In this document: positions 35,383 through 48,178 of the stretch, piece by piece
How positions within the stretch are numbered: position 1 is the first letter of the stretch
How the letters are laid out: the number at the start of each line of letters is the position of its first letter
Origin: Coffea arabica
Lineage: Eukaryota > Streptophyta > Magnoliopsida > Gentianales > Rubiaceae
DNA: 64,000 nucleotides
Reading direction: 5' to 3'
Assembly (NCBI RefSeq): GCF_036785885.1
Contig: NC_092320.1
Location: 13,021,557-13,085,556 of the forward strand
The notes under the pieces: generated by a model
What the model saw: the letters and a program-made list of their open reading frames with translations, nothing else
The model's database searches: none
Told to the model about the DNA's origin: nothing
Program-made: the position numbers and the translations under genes

Positions 35383-35394
35383 TTAAATTGGATC

Positions 35395-36715
35395 CATGTC
35401 GCATGTGCTGAGCATCGGCGCAGGCATATGTTTGTATGTGTACGGCTGCGCGTAGCTCAATTCCAACTCAGTTTACATTGAAATCAAGCCAATGTGTTAG
35501 ACTGAAGCTCAATTTGTCTCACATCAAACCTATTTTTGCTGATGTTGGTGCATTTCAAGCTCAACTCAGACTGATATTGGCGTACAATTGTGGTCCAAGA
35601 CAGAGCTTGGCTCACATTAAAATGAGGCTCAGCACAATATTCTTAGGTACAGGTGGTTTAGCTTAGTTTAGCTTGGCTCAGATACTCCTATATGTTCTTG
35701 CCCGGAAACTCCTCTCAGATTGGGGAAGTAAATCAGCACAGATCATCTAATTGTAACTTGACTTGGGGAAGGCTCGGTTGAATGGCAAAGAGGAAAGGGA
35801 ATTTTTTTTTTTTTAAAAAAAAAAAAAATTGTAACTCATGTACTAAAAACTCATAAAATTTGGAGGACCGAGCTGCTGCCCTTCAGAAAATGTACACTGC
35901 TGTATTAGGACTAAAATTAAAAGTATTTCCTCAAAATTTTATATTTCATAAAAATGATTGTGGGTTAGTTTCCTTAAAAATAATTCATATTCAAAAAAGT
36001 GTAGACTACTTGTTCACTATATCACTCAAAATTTCCAAAACTAACCTTGTTTGGATTGCCCTTTTACTTCATAAAAATTTTACACTCTTCGTGAATCACC
36101 TTTTTACCTCACTAAGTTCCTGTTTCTCTTATATACCTGTACCAATCATTTGTTCAATAAAAGTTGTTCTTCTTTTTTCATTGTCTCTGTTTATCCATTG
36201 TCTTTTCAGATAAAAATGTCAACATTTCTCAGGTCCAAGTACAATGAATAGGCAAAACTGATTTTGTGTTGTGCCAGTACGCAAAACTACTTACTACCAC
36301 CTAGTCTGGAATGTTACGAGAATCGTACTACTTTTCGAGATTAATTACAATTGAACTAGAAATTAAAGAAAGAATGTCAAAATTAATTTTACTGCACCAG
36401 CTGTGAGGATAGGCAAAATTAAGATTTTGTGTTCAGAAGGCAAAACTGATTTTGTGTTGTGCTAGCGTTTAGTGTGGACTAACTATCCATCTATTGCGTC
36501 AATTATTGAACTAGGAAGAGTACAGCTGAAATTTGTGCATCACCAAATTTTATTATTTCATGTATTTATATAGTAATAGTGCTTACAACACTAAAGATAC
36601 AAGCATACCAAAATTATGAAGAGACACAAGTACAAGAAACAAATTCAGCAGTGACATATATACTTCTGTTTTTTACACCATAATAGATTAGTATATTCAT
36701 ACTTTAGTGACCACG
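35395..36715 (-). repeat. 3' flank of AAP copy 3 (duplicated segment)
   Basis: The part 35395-35690 is the reverse complement of about 29930-30250 and is similar in direct orientation to 52830-53000. The part 35750-36030 is a direct copy of 53150-53410. The last 170 bp matches the copy 2 3' UTR inverted. A 25-bp unit GGCAAAACTGATTTTGTGTT recurs at 36251 and 36440. No gene is supported; the 117-codon frame at 35860-36213 is shared only in part with 53280-53400 and has no domain. Confidence 0.6.
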
Positions 36716-39700
36716 TCAGGCTATTGATTTGAAAATCTTGAAAGTTTGCAAGGACTTGACAATACCTTGAACAGATCCGATCGCTGCTGCTATTGAGGTT
36801 AGCAGACAGCACATACTGAGAGTTTGCATCCACACCCACTTGAACGAGAAAATGGGTATTTTTTTCCTTTTAATACGCATCTTGATAGGAAAATATACTG
36901 TCAGCGGCCAGAATGAGAGAGCTCCAGTTAGTCCCACGATATCATTGAAAAATGGAAACATCATAGCTATGACCGTGGTTATTATGACATACGTCGTTCT
37001 CCAAATCATCCGGAAGAGGGTGGCTCTATAAACACCGTAACCAGGCATTTTAATGGCATATTCATGGTTAACCAATACGGTATTCGGCCATCTATGCCTT
37101 GTAAAACTTTCCACAAAACCAAAGACTGGTTGACCACATATCTGTAGAAGATTAATGCACGAGCATGAATTATTTAGGAGCAAAATTGGATACACTTTCT
37201 TAAAATTGTAGTAGGACTTCTAATTTGTAGCTTATAAGAAGAAATTTTACACTACATAAGTTTTTTTTTTTTCTACAACCATGTGCTCTATTAATAAACT
37301 TACAGCAATTGTAAAAAGAAAAGGGATAATTTCAGAAACCTTTCCTGAGATTTCTCATAATATCACTTAGCTCCCCTGAGGTTTTTAAAATCTCACTTGT
37401 CTCCCTTGGATTGACATTTCTTGTAACATTTTAACCCCTTTGGAGGAAATACAAGACAAATAAAACTTTTGTTCCAATACTACCCTTATGTTATCCTACT
37501 TATGAAATTTATAACAACAATAAAAAATAAAATAAGGTTAAATTTTTATAAAGTGTAAATTTCTTGACGTAAACTATTTATTTTAGTTATATTGGAACAA
37601 AAGCAAAATTTATGCCTTGAAAATTTCACAAGTATGAAGAGATTATTTTAGTTTTTAATACAACTTAAACTATACCATGGATTGAAACATATTTTTCCAA
37701 AAAATATCTTGACTTCCTTAACTGTAACTGTGCACAAAATTTTTTTAAGGTGTTAATTACTCACCAAAATCCTCTTAAGTGGTTGATCTTGATTAGATTT
37801 ATTTTATCTCACTTACCAATTTATTTTTGTAATTTACGTTTTTTGGTTTTAAAATTTTATTTTGTTTTGGCTTGTTGGTTAAATAGTTATTAAGAGCAAG
37901 GGTAATGTTGTTAATTTGTGACCTTTGATAAGAATATTTAGTCTGGTTAAGTTGACAAGGAAGGTAAGTGAGATTTTAAAATTTTCAAGAGAGTTGAGTG
38001 ATATTATGACAAATCTTAGGGGAGGTTTATAAAATTATCCCAAAAGAAAAGCTATAGTTTGAATCCCATAGTATAGTCCATCAAGTTATGCATATAACAG
38101 AGACATTTACATATGTTCGTAATCAAAAGAGATAAAGCCAGCTATAACTGCTACCCATAGCTTTGAAGTTAAACAAATATATGAAATAAAGCCCCATCTT
38201 TAGTTTGAACCTTTCAATAAAAACAGCCAATAAAGAGACCTCTAGTTTCAAACCTATAATCCATCATGTTATGCATATAACAAGAACTTTTACCACTACT
38301 GATAGTTAGAGAAATAAGGCCTACTAATACTGATATCCATTGTTAGGAAATTAAACAAACAAATCGCATTCATTGTTTACCTGGTAAGCTCCTGTGAGAT
38401 GAATCACAACAAAAATATTAGCGAGGTCGATGAGCCAAAATGGCTCAAAGAAACCAAATCCAGCTAATATATTGCCTGGTGCTGTATCACCAAATGCTGC
38501 ATATCCCAGCAACCCACATGACATATAAAATAAGGTGGATATAGAAATTCCAGCCAGGGAAGCTTGTTTCATTACTCTATTCTCACGTTTGGATGACCCT
38601 AGAGTGTCCTGCAAATTAATCAAAGTACAAAATTTAAGAAAACAAAAATCAATTACTTTTCTGTGATGCATATTGCAACATACTACACGGATATGGTTAT
38701 TGATGCAAATGTTCAGTCAAAACAGTACCTGAATTTCAATAAGCACTTCTGAAAAACCATAAGCAAATGCTAAGTTCCCAAGGGCTGTAAATGCGGTCCA
38801 TAAGTTGTTGGTATTTGACTTATCTCCATCAATGAACACTCCGGTCAAGCTAGTCTTAACATGTGGTCGTCCTTCGAAATGGAAGCCGAAAATTATATAA
38901 GTAGATGGTTTGAGATGATAGAAATTGATATAAAATATGTTACATTGCAAACTTTTAAGGAGTATTTTTTATTGCATTCAAGAATCAAAGTCAAATTGTG
39001 ATCGTATACATCTACTATCAGTATGGATTTATATGATTGGTCAGTTTCATTTATTAATGAGTTGATTAACGTAGAACTAGATTTCAAGTGAAGTGTGATG
39101 GACAAATATTTTAACTTTTCATTCCTTCAAATCATAATAGAAGTTATCCAAATAGTGAATATGCACTTGAATAAAGTTGAAACCCAACTCAGATTCCATT
39201 ACCTGAAAATCAAACATCCAACTAAACCTTTCAGTCAATTTTGGAGAACAAGTTTTAATTCTTTTCATTTAGACGTGATACATCTTTGGGTAAGATTACA
39301 CATTTTATCCTAGCACATTTTCTTCATTCCAGTCTTATTTACCTTCAATGCGATCATGACCTCTATAGTTACCAAATAGACACAACGTAGATAACATACT
39401 AATGTAAGATACTAGATAGCATGTGACGCTCTTTGTATGTTTAAGTTTAAACTTGATAGAAGCTAATTCAATTTTATGAACTTGCAAATTACTCTCAAAA
39501 TCAAAAAACAAAAGAAAATGTAATAATATTTCTGAGGTTGCGCAAATATGATTATGAACGATTTTTGAAATGTATAGTTTACAGTAATAAGAACACGGCT
39601 TTACTTCAGAAATTAGAATTTCATAAAGTAATAGGATGCTATCTTCGTTGACCATACATTGCTAACAACTAGAAAAACAGTAACCATAATAATGGAGCTT

Positions 39701-42700
39701 TTTGTTCTAGACTTGAGAATTGATTTTGAGACTCAAACACTGATTACGGATTGAATATAACAGAGTATGCACTAAGGAAAATGCTAAAGGATATAGCTTA
39801 CTAGGCAAAAGTTTCATATGGAAAATCAGTGATTTTGATATATTAGAAGCAAGGCTTGTCAGTGGCTTGATGTTTGAATTTGGTTCAAGCACAAATGGAG
39901 AATATCTTGGTTTCAAATTCCACTTGTTAAAAAAAAGAAAATGCACCAAAACCTTACAAAAAGCATAAAGTCAGATCTTGATCATAGTCTATTCAACCTT
40001 TGTCAATTCAAGAGAACCTCATACATATCACCTAAAATTTATATACATTATTGGCCGTCTTGTCAAGTTTCTCCATTTTAAAATTTGTATACCACCTAAA
40101 AATTTTAATCCTAACAATCTTGTATAGATTCAATTATCTGTCTGCTCAAGCTTGCCAAGTAGATATTATATACAATCACAGACAAATTCAGATACTGACC
40201 TGCAACTTTAGCTATTGAGAGTCCGAGGCCAATGGAAGCATGGCAACAACACATCACTGTTGTGAGTAGGGACAGCATCGACAACTCTTGAATATTTGGA
40301 ATTTGACTTAAAAATATTTGTATAACCCCGAAAATGATGATGAAGAGATTAATTGGCGTATGACAACCAAAAGAATGACCATGCTTGTGAAAGCAATATG
40401 ATCTTTTGATAGCCCTAAGGAAAAAAAAACAGAGTATCTTAATCTGCATATACAGCTAGGATGATGCTTGAAGGAGAAACGTATAACTAGTATAATTTGT
40501 AGCAAAAAAATTCTTGGTGTGCTTACACCATACTGTTGGCCGATGTGATGATGTAACCAATAGTAAATCCAACAAGATTGCCATACTGAGCAATTCCACT
40601 GAGTTTGTTAGATCTTCCGCCTGTGCATGTACGAAAGTGGTAGTGACTAATCTTGTGCGTTAAACTATCAAACTTTGTAAGCCAATCCTTAGGCTGTAGC
40701 TTTAGGAATGATAAGCATTTCAGCAAATTAAAGGGTGAGAATGCTGAATAGCCAACATATAACTAGATAATCTAATCATTATAAGCCATATCCATGAAAG
40801 ATCTTGATGAAAACGTAAGAAACCCAAAGTCGAATTGGTCCTTGAAGAATTTCTAACCTGACTTCTTTTAATATGATCTAAAGGTAATTAAAAAAGTAAA
40901 TGATAAAAATAGTTACTAAACTATTTAGAATTCTACATTTTCGTCACTAAACTTTTTGTTATGCCAAAACAGCTATTTAACTTATAAAAGGGCATGATTT
41001 TTTGTTACTCAACTGACAAACTTTCACATTTAGTCACTCGACCCAAAAAAACATTTTTTTGGTCACAAAATGCATTTTCTAATTAGTTGAATGACCATTT
41101 TGACTAAATAAAAAGCTAAATAACTGAAAATAGGAATCCTGAATGGTTTACTGATAATTTTTGAAATTTTCTCCAAAAAAAAAAGAAAAAAAATTTAGAT
41201 GAGGCAGAGTTATTTAACAAAGTGATATCCACTTAACAATCTCCTTACTGTGATTTTTTTTTTCCCCTCATGCAAACCTTCATGCTCAAATTGGCAATAC
41301 ACATTTCATTTTTGTTTGACAAAATAGTAGGATAATGGGCAATGATGAACAATTGATCTGATCTATCCTACAAAACATGGCCAAGGATCTCTTACCATTA
41401 TCCTCGGTAGATTATTGAATTTTCTAATATTGTCAATTTATGAATATTGAGTGGGGTTACTAATGGCCATAAAACATGAAATCAAGTATACCAGGCACGT
41501 ATCACATCATTTATATGATATTGAGATTCCTAAAGTTTATTTGATATACAAGTGCAGCGGTCGATGGCTGAAGTTTCCAAGATCTTTCTTGCAGTGCTGA
41601 GTGTCTACTCTAAGTTATATACAGATTATATTTCTTAATTCCTTTAACCACGTGATTTCAGAAACAGCAAATTTGAGGAACACTATGCTCGAGTTGGCAA
41701 GTGAGTTTTTTGGATATTTGTCTAAAATTTTAGTGTAGCTTACCGTGGAAGTTTTTTAAAAAAATTTTTGAAGTGTATTTTTTTTAATATTTTGCAGTGT
41801 ATAATTTAAAATTTTTGAAAAGTTTTTTGAGGTTACTGTAACTAAAGTTTTTAAAAAATTTGTAGCAGACAAACTTAACAAAAAACTTGTCTGCCAAACA
41901 AGGCCATCGGATTAAAATTTTTTTTTAAGTGTTTCCAACAAATCTTTAAATATTTGAAACGCTGTATGCTAAATCACAGAGATAACATGTATTGATTATT
42001 TTGGCTCTCGGGAAAAAAAATTCTTTCTGTTGCTTTATAACCACAACCCCCAATTTGGTTCTCCGATTAACGTGATGAAGCCACTCCTGTGCTTTCAAAG
42101 ACTGTGCTTAGCCCCTATGTTTTTTCACTTGCTTGCATCTAAAGTTAAGAGTTGTTTACATCTGATTTCAATAGACATATGAAATGTTCATTTTTGTTCC
42201 ATCACCAGCGGTTTCTAGCTTATACCTAACCTGAACTTTGCACTGACTACAGTCATACTGTCCTAACTGTCAACTGATAGGAGGCTTATCCAGTCTTGCT
42301 TTCCTACTAAGAGGATCAGACTAGTTTCTCCATTTTCTTCCTTTCTTTTTCCATATTTTAAAGAAAATTTCGTGGCATAAATTGATGTAGGAGCTCTAGG
42401 GGAATCTTGGGAGTAATATCTGTTATTAGAATTTTCTTTCAACTTTTCTTGGTCGGCTTTTTTGACAGGTCAGTGTAAGTTTTAGAAATTAAATAGGTGC
42501 TTGGTGAAATTGTTTGAAACGTCCTTGAAGTTTCTGATATTATCCCTTAGTTTCATGTCCAACTGTAATAGGTTGCTCGATAAACATGTTAGAGAAGTTC
42601 ACAAAAATGTACACTAGCACTTTTTGAAAATATCTATCTAGTTCTATAAACATTACTCTATCTTTATATGCATCAGGACATTCATTCGGAATCCAAAGAC

Positions 42701-45700
42701 TTTTGTCTTATTTTATTATTTATAAGTAATGCTTACGGTTTTAAAACAATTAAACACTGGAATATTTTCAGGTGCCTCAATCAAATGTTTTGAATTTTCA
42801 TAGTAGGAAACTAAAATGAAATAAATAACAACATCAAAATTGTGAGTATCAAATCCTTGGTATGCGGTGCAAAAATCAAACCAAGAAGAATATAGTTAGC
42901 GGTGGGAGTTGGTAGCTAATTTAGGGTCATTTAAAAGTAATATTCGTTTATGATAATATAATATGGTAATAATTATGAGTGTGTTTGGACAGGAGATTAT
43001 TTACCAAAATTTATTTGCTTACATCATCATTACGATTTCCAACACACCTTTTTATCTTCCCAATTATCTTTTTATCTCACATATATTACATCACAAAAAT
43101 TGCTACAGTAAAAATATCTCAAATAATTTACATGTTTGGGTCTTACAATTTGTATTAAAAGAGGTAGTTTTATGATAATTAATTTCAACTGATTATGTAT
43201 TTAGCTCACGGTACTCTAAGGATAGCACTAACTTTCATAACAAAAAATGAAAAAAATTAAGAAAGATTTTGGCAAAAAAAAGACACGCATCCCCAGAAGT
43301 GATTTTGTGCATAAGTGATTATGAAGTAGTAGCAACAAATTGCTGAGAAATATTAACACTTGTCGAGTTGATGAACGTGGATACTAAGCCTTGGAAGATT
43401 GAGTTTGAGGGAATTTTCATATGATGAATTCTTGGCATTCCCTTGACATATTGACGCCTCAATTTACCTTTATATACTGCCTTTAGCCTAACCCCATTAC
43501 AACCTTATAAAAGCTCCTTGGATTCTTGTATTAAATTTACTATTGGTGGTGGAGATATGATATATAAGCAAGCTCATAGTAATATCACTCCATGGTGTCG
43601 ATTTGAGAGTTGTACTTTGCCCTATATAGTTTAGAGTGATGAGTGCACATGTTAAACCTCCTTGTGAGAATGGTTGGATTTGGTGCGTTCAGATTTTACT
43701 GAAATTGTGAGGATAGGATGCTTTTTGCCACAAAATTCTATCTTGATTGTATTTCTGAGTTTGGATATGCTTGAGGACAAGTATAATTTTGGAGGTCGGG
43801 ATTGATAGGTTACATTTTTGTTAGTAATTTTATGATTGTTTTCTCTTTTATTTTACCAAATATTGCGTTAATTGATAGATTCTACTCATCTTTTATAATT
43901 AGTGTTGGTTATAAGAATTTGGAGCAAAAAGGGGATTAAAGATGTAATTCTCGCTGAACTTTTATACTATTCAGCGTGAGCGCGTCAAAGTCTAAACCAT
44001 GCATGTCTGATAGAATAGATGTTCCATTGGATGGAGAGTTTTCTATTCCTACCAGGATATTAGTTTATTTATCTATTAGGATTTTTTTTCTTTTGGATAA
44101 GAGATATTGACTTGTTGGGAATTTGATTTCGTCTAGTAAGAGTAGCTTAATAGGAGTAGGAAACGAAGCAAGATACATTATCATCTATCTATTCTTTATC
44201 GTGAGGGAGGGAACATTAGCATGATTATTATTTTTCCTTCCCCCAAAGAAACAAAAGGAACGTCTTTCTTTTCTTTTCCTTCAACACTTTATCTCATATT
44301 CTTTGGAGAATGGTCTCGACAATTAGTTCAACTATTTTGCGTGTGGTTTTTTCCATGGAGATAAACTAATTTTCTCATTTTAGTCAAGAAGTAACGGAGG
44401 ACTTAGTTCATCTAAAATTGTGAGATTAAATTAATTATATTTATTTCTTTTATTTACTAGTATTCGTATATTCTCTAATTTCATTTCTCATGATTGTTTT
44501 GTTGTTTGAATATCAAGTGGCCCTGATATTTAATTCAACTTAACAATCTAATGCCAATTAGGATAGTTAAATTTGTAATTATTTAATTTATCTTAAATTA
44601 GTGGTACCTAACGTGATTGGGTTCATATTGGAGAAACATATAATCTAATTTAAATAAACTTTGGTAGTGTGTTTATTGATTAGATCAAGGCTTTTTAGTT
44701 TTTAATATAATCAAGAAATTAAATTCTACGAACACCCCTAGGGTTGTTTCTTGGTTAGGGGAGTAGTTAATGGGCGTACCTTAACTATCGAGACGTTAAG
44801 GAAAAATTGGTTGTCATCGCGTGTTTGGCAACTATAACTTATTTATTAGCGAATAAATGAAATAATTATTGGATAGATGAGCAATTGTGTGAACCACATC
44901 TAAAGTTATATCCTTGGCTAGAACTTGTTTACTATTGATTTAAATTTAATTTATTTCAGTTTAATTATTTTTTTTACGATAATTATTTATTTTCAGTTTC
45001 AATTTTCCAAACCCCCCAATTAATTTTCATTTGAAAAGAAACAAATTTCTCCTAATCCTTGAGAAGAAGACCTTACTCACTGCTATAAGCAAATATTTTT
45101 GTTGAGTAAGTTTTATTATTGTACAGTCTCGACACCTATCACATAACATTCCTATCGTGCAGTAAGGATGGAGCTAAGATGGCATTTGGTAAAAGGGTTT
45201 CAGAATGGAGAATTGGAATAAAGTCTATAATTATTGTTTGGATTACTATTAATGGAATTGAGACTTTGGAATCATAACTAAAAATTTGGAATTCCCCAAT
45301 TCCCTAGTAATCTGGAAGGTTTTGAACAAAATCTAAGTCTGATTCCCATTTAGAAACGAGGTTTGTCCCTCCACCCGTTATAAAAATTAATATATAATTA
45401 TATATATATAATATATTATAATTATAATATTTTATTATAATATTAGTATAATTAATATTTGTATATCATATAATCATAATTATATATTTATAATATAATG
45501 TTTGTATAATTATATTTAATTATATAATTAATATTTAATTTAACTAGTTACAAACTTATAATAATGATATTATTAGTTATATGTATTATATAGTGTATAT
45601 TAGTGTATGTAATATAATTGATATTATCAATTATACTAATAATTATACATGTTTACTAGTAGAACTTATTAATTAGTTATACTAAATTTACTAATACATT

Positions 45701-46445
45701 TAATTAGTGAAAATTTCTTATATCCCATTTCGAAAGAGTCAACGAACCAAACATCAACTATAGTAATGATATATATTCCTGGTACTAAATCAAACAGATG
45801 TATTGGAATGACTGACTCCATTCTAAACCTAGGATGAATGGTTCAAAATCCGAATCCGATTCCATGGTGTGAACCAAACACTACCTAATAATTCTTTCAA
45901 CCATTCATGATGTTTGTCAAGTGTCATAACATATCATAACTTGAAAATTATTTTTCCCTAATGACAAGAGGCTATATGAGGTTTTTTTTTTTTTTTCATA
46001 AAGACAAGTTAGTTACTAGAAAGGTTATATGAGAAGAACCTACCAAGATTTACTTTGACAACATCCATGTAAGTATAGTTTCTTCTGCCCGATACTGGAT
46101 CTGGGAATCGATAAAAATCTGCCAGAATAGTTGATGCAAACAATGTGATTAGAGAAAAGCTAATCAGAGCCATAGGTCCTGCAATCCAACCTAATTGAGA
46201 GATCGCCCACGGCAATGACAACACCCCTGAACCAATTACGGTAGTGATAATATGAGCACTCGCGGTATAAAATGTTCCTTCAGCATAAAAAAACAAGGGT
46301 TAATTAATTTCGGAGGTGAAATTAAGTTGCTATCCTTCTGGATATAAAATTCAATTCAAATATCCACCAAACCTGTTCGTTTTGGCCGCCCATCATCATC
46401 TGTTCCATTGATGTTGTCAGCGGGTGCTCTTCTCAAGTCATCCAT
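36716..46445 (-). CDS. Amino acid permease (AAP6/8-like), copy 3, seven exons with transposon-filled introns
   Basis: Exons in order on the minus strand: 46445-46373, 46277-46044, 40620-40527, 40414-40200, 38871-38729, 38608-38381, 37141-36716. Lengths and phases equal copy 2 exactly (73, 234, 94, 215, 143, 228, 426), all borders are GT-AG, and the joined frame is 470 codons plus a stop. The role should be as for copy 2: a plasma-membrane proton/amino acid symporter. The same conserved stretches are present, e.g. TASAHIITTVIGSGVLSLPW and GYAAFGDTAPGNILAGF. The protein differs at scattered sites, e.g. GRSNK for GRYNK and SVQGIVKSLQ for SVGGIVKFLQ. Intron 2 is 5.4 kb against 0.7 kb in copy 2, with an LTR element and MITEs; intron 6 holds a MULE. 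Its upstream promoter differs from the other copies beyond about 46745. The coding potential is intact; expression is unknown. Confidence 0.92.
37323..38041. mobile_element. Non-autonomous MULE in intron 6 of AAP copy 3
   Basis: 719 bp with long imperfect inverted ends: GGGATAATTTCAGAAACC on the left and, reversed, GGGATAATTTTATAAACC on the right; similarity runs about 80 bp inward. It is flanked by a perfect 9-bp duplication AAAAGAAAA (37314-37322 and 38042-38050). It is absent from the same intron of copy 2. No open frame inside. The 9-bp duplication and long ends fit the Mutator superfamily. A diverged relative lies at 54088-54820. Confidence 0.88.
39410..40100. other. Intron 4 insertion specific to AAP copy 3
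   Basis: Intron 4 is 1,328 bp here against 678 bp in copy 2. The extra block of about 690 bp lies near 39410-40100. No coding remnant, terminal repeat or target-site duplication was recognised, so it may be an insertion in copy 3 or a deletion in copy 2. Confidence 0.5.
40737..42672. other. Intron 2 block of about 1.9 kb specific to AAP copy 3
   Basis: Homology to copy 2 intron 2 stops near 40736 and resumes near 42673 (ATTCATTCGGAATCCAAAGA). The block has no gene. It holds one MITE (41693-41912) and a T/A-rich repeat-like stretch near 40880-41150. I found no convincing outer ends for the whole block. Confidence 0.6.
41693..41912. mobile_element. MITE in intron 2 of AAP copy 3
   Basis: About 220 bp with imperfect inverted ends: GTTGGCAAGTGAGTTTTTTG on the left and, reversed, GTTTGGCAGACAAGTTTTTT on the right. 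The centre is AT-rich with no open frame. The target-site duplication is unclear, so the superfamily is not assigned. Confidence 0.6.
42974..43130. mobile_element. Small MITE-like insertion in intron 2 of AAP copy 3
   Basis: About 160 bp starting AGTGTGTTTGGACAGGAGAT. Copies 1 and 2 lack it and read TAATTATGTTTAGATTTT across the site; here ATG is present on both sides. The internal TTTGTGATG and ATAAAAAGG-type words on the reverse strand are common in small plant MITEs. The inverted ends are poor. Confidence 0.5.
43244..45141 (+). mobile_element. 5'-truncated Athila-like element (3' internal region plus 3' LTR) in intron 2 of AAP copy 3
   Basis: Non-coding 3' internal sequence (43244-43801) leads to a purine-rich tract GGAGGTCGGGA, then the LTR at 43803-45141 from TGATAGGTTAC to ACACCTATCA (about 1.34 kb, related to the LTR at 8833). 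The words CATAAC occur at the left border (43238-43243) and right after the LTR (45142-45147), while copies 1 and 2 have this site once. The element lies opposite in orientation to the permease gene. It has no coding remnant; the 5' LTR and all of gag-pol are missing. Confidence 0.75.
45178..45885. mobile_element. PIF/Harbinger (Tourist-like) MITE in intron 2 of AAP copy 3
   Basis: 708 bp flanked by the 3-bp duplication TAA (45175-45177 and 45886-45888). The ends are imperfect inverted repeats, GATGGCATTTGGTAAAAG on the left and, reversed, GGTAGTGTTTGGTTCACA on the right, in the style of Tourist elements. The interior is extremely AT-rich (45390-45700). The empty site is seen in copies 1 and 2. 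No transposase. Confidence 0.8.
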
Positions 46446-46957
46446 GGCTACAAAACTAAAGTGGTGATCACTGAAAGAAAACCAAACCAACCAGCGATTC
46501 CTAGAGAGTAAATAATATAGGAAAGTGGATCTTCGTGTGTGATCGATTGAAAGAAAGCGAACCAGTACTAATTGGTGGAGAGTAAGTAAGAAAGTGGATT
46601 TTCATCCGCTTGATTGCTGACGACTAGGAGAGGGATGTAGACTTCCTGCCCTTGTCCTGGTGTTCTCCGGTATAGAGTAATGCGTGCAGAGTGGAATTCA
46701 TGTGCAGTTCGTAATATGTGCATGCACGCCACTTTGTTCCTTATAACTATTTGAAAATACGGCACAGGCTATATTTACTTTGGAGTCCTCCATCAAAACA
46801 CGGGCTCAACCATTGGACGTTATTGAGGATTGGCGACCAAAAGTTGAGGGCTAAAATGGCCTGTAATCTCATATCATGATTCAGCAGCTTGCGTAGTTTC
46901 CTTCACATGCAGTATAACAGTATACAGCATCCTTACTTTGCTAGACTTGTGTACGTT
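46446..46957 (-). promoter_or_regulatory. Leader and promoter of AAP copy 3
   Basis: From 46446 to about 46745 it matches the leader of the other copies. Beyond that the sequence is unrelated to them, so copy 3 has a different upstream promoter. The shared TATAAA site is not included. A possible substitute, AAATATAGC on the minus strand, lies near 46770. An upstream ATG at 46723 keeps the upstream frame seen in copies 1 and 2, but with a shorter end. Confidence 0.5.
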
Positions 46958-47775
46958 TGATACGTTGCAATTTTATCATTTATTTTATTATTAATTTTTT
47001 CTATTACCTGACCCGATGTGGATTAATTATTGGATTCTATTCACTTTTAGTATTTGGCATATATTTCAGGAAGTAAAACGAAAATACCATAATAAATGTT
47101 AATTTGATAATTATCAGGAAAAAATTCAAATAGCAGATAATCAATGACATTCTTGAAACAAGGAGATGCAAGACCTTTTTGATAATTTTGACCGAAGGCA
47201 ACGACTAAAAAAGGGGAAAAGAAAGCAAACCTGGGGAGTCATGGAGAGGCTTCTTCCTCTCCGGGAGGAGAGCCGCCGCACAGAGCCAGACAGTAGCAAT
47301 AGGCCATTAGAATAGGAACTATTAAATTGCAGAGAACCAGCACTATCTTTTTTTTAGCTTCACTTTGACTTTTCTTCCTTGCTTTTCATTGCTTTTCTCC
47401 ACGCATGTCAGGTGGGAGCAATTTTTAGCTTTAGCTTGGACTTTTTCCTTCCTTGGCTTCTCGTGAGTTGTTTCTTTTCCTCCGTACGTTAGGTAAGGCA
47501 AAAACAATTAAGTACTTCTTGTAGCTTTTCTTTCTAGTCAGTGTTCTATCGAATTAAGTTTACCCATTTTCCAATCGATGGCCGCGACTTTCTCTGTAAT
47601 TTTGTATTGGCTTAGTTCATCAAACATGAACTAATTTCACCACTCTAGTCAAAGAGTAATGAAGGCTCTGATTCGCCTAAAAATTGTGAGATCGTTTTAA
47701 TTTAAACTTTTCTTTTTATTTATTGGTATCTGCATACTTCTTGATTGCTATGCTTATGATTGTTTAATTAATTTA

Positions 47776-47869
47776 ACAAACAAACTCTAGCCTAACCGAG
47801 ACGACTTTCGGTGGGCGGAATTATAAGGAACAAAGTCACGGGCATGCACATATTACGTACTGCACTTGT
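47776..47869 (+). repeat. AAP promoter fragment between two LTRs
   Basis: It starts AACAAACAAACTCTAGCCTA and ends ACTGCACTTGT. By eye it is identical to the reverse complement of about 51524-51618 in the AAP copy 4 flank, including copy 4-specific words such as CCGAGACGACTTTCGGTG. Copies 1 and 2 differ at several sites. Confidence 0.85.
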
Positions 47870-48178
47870 TGATAGGTTGTAATTTATTCATTTATTTTAT
47901 TATTAATTTCTCCTATTACCTGACTTGATGTGGATTTATTTGCTGGATTCTACTCACTTTTAGTATTTGACGTTTATTTCAGGGAGTAGAATATAAATAT
48001 GACAACAGATGCCAATTTTACAGAAAAAGAGTTCAGATGATAAAACTTGTTCCAGGGGCATTTTTGGCAAAGAAAATGTCACGCCTACTTTGGTAATTTC
48101 CGCAAAGAAATGACGGGCTGAAGGGTTTTGGTCCTGCGGATGTGCCGCCGAAAAAAAAAAAAAGGAACGGAAGCTTTT

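Noticed and set aside
35436-35666. 76-codon frame in the copy 3 3' flank
   Set aside because: It is a GAGCTCAA-type flank repeat that occurs in both orientations elsewhere in the window; the frame is not kept between copies.
42981-43175. 70-codon frame in AAP copy 3 intron 2
   Set aside because: It covers a MITE and intron sequence and has no homologue in copy 2.
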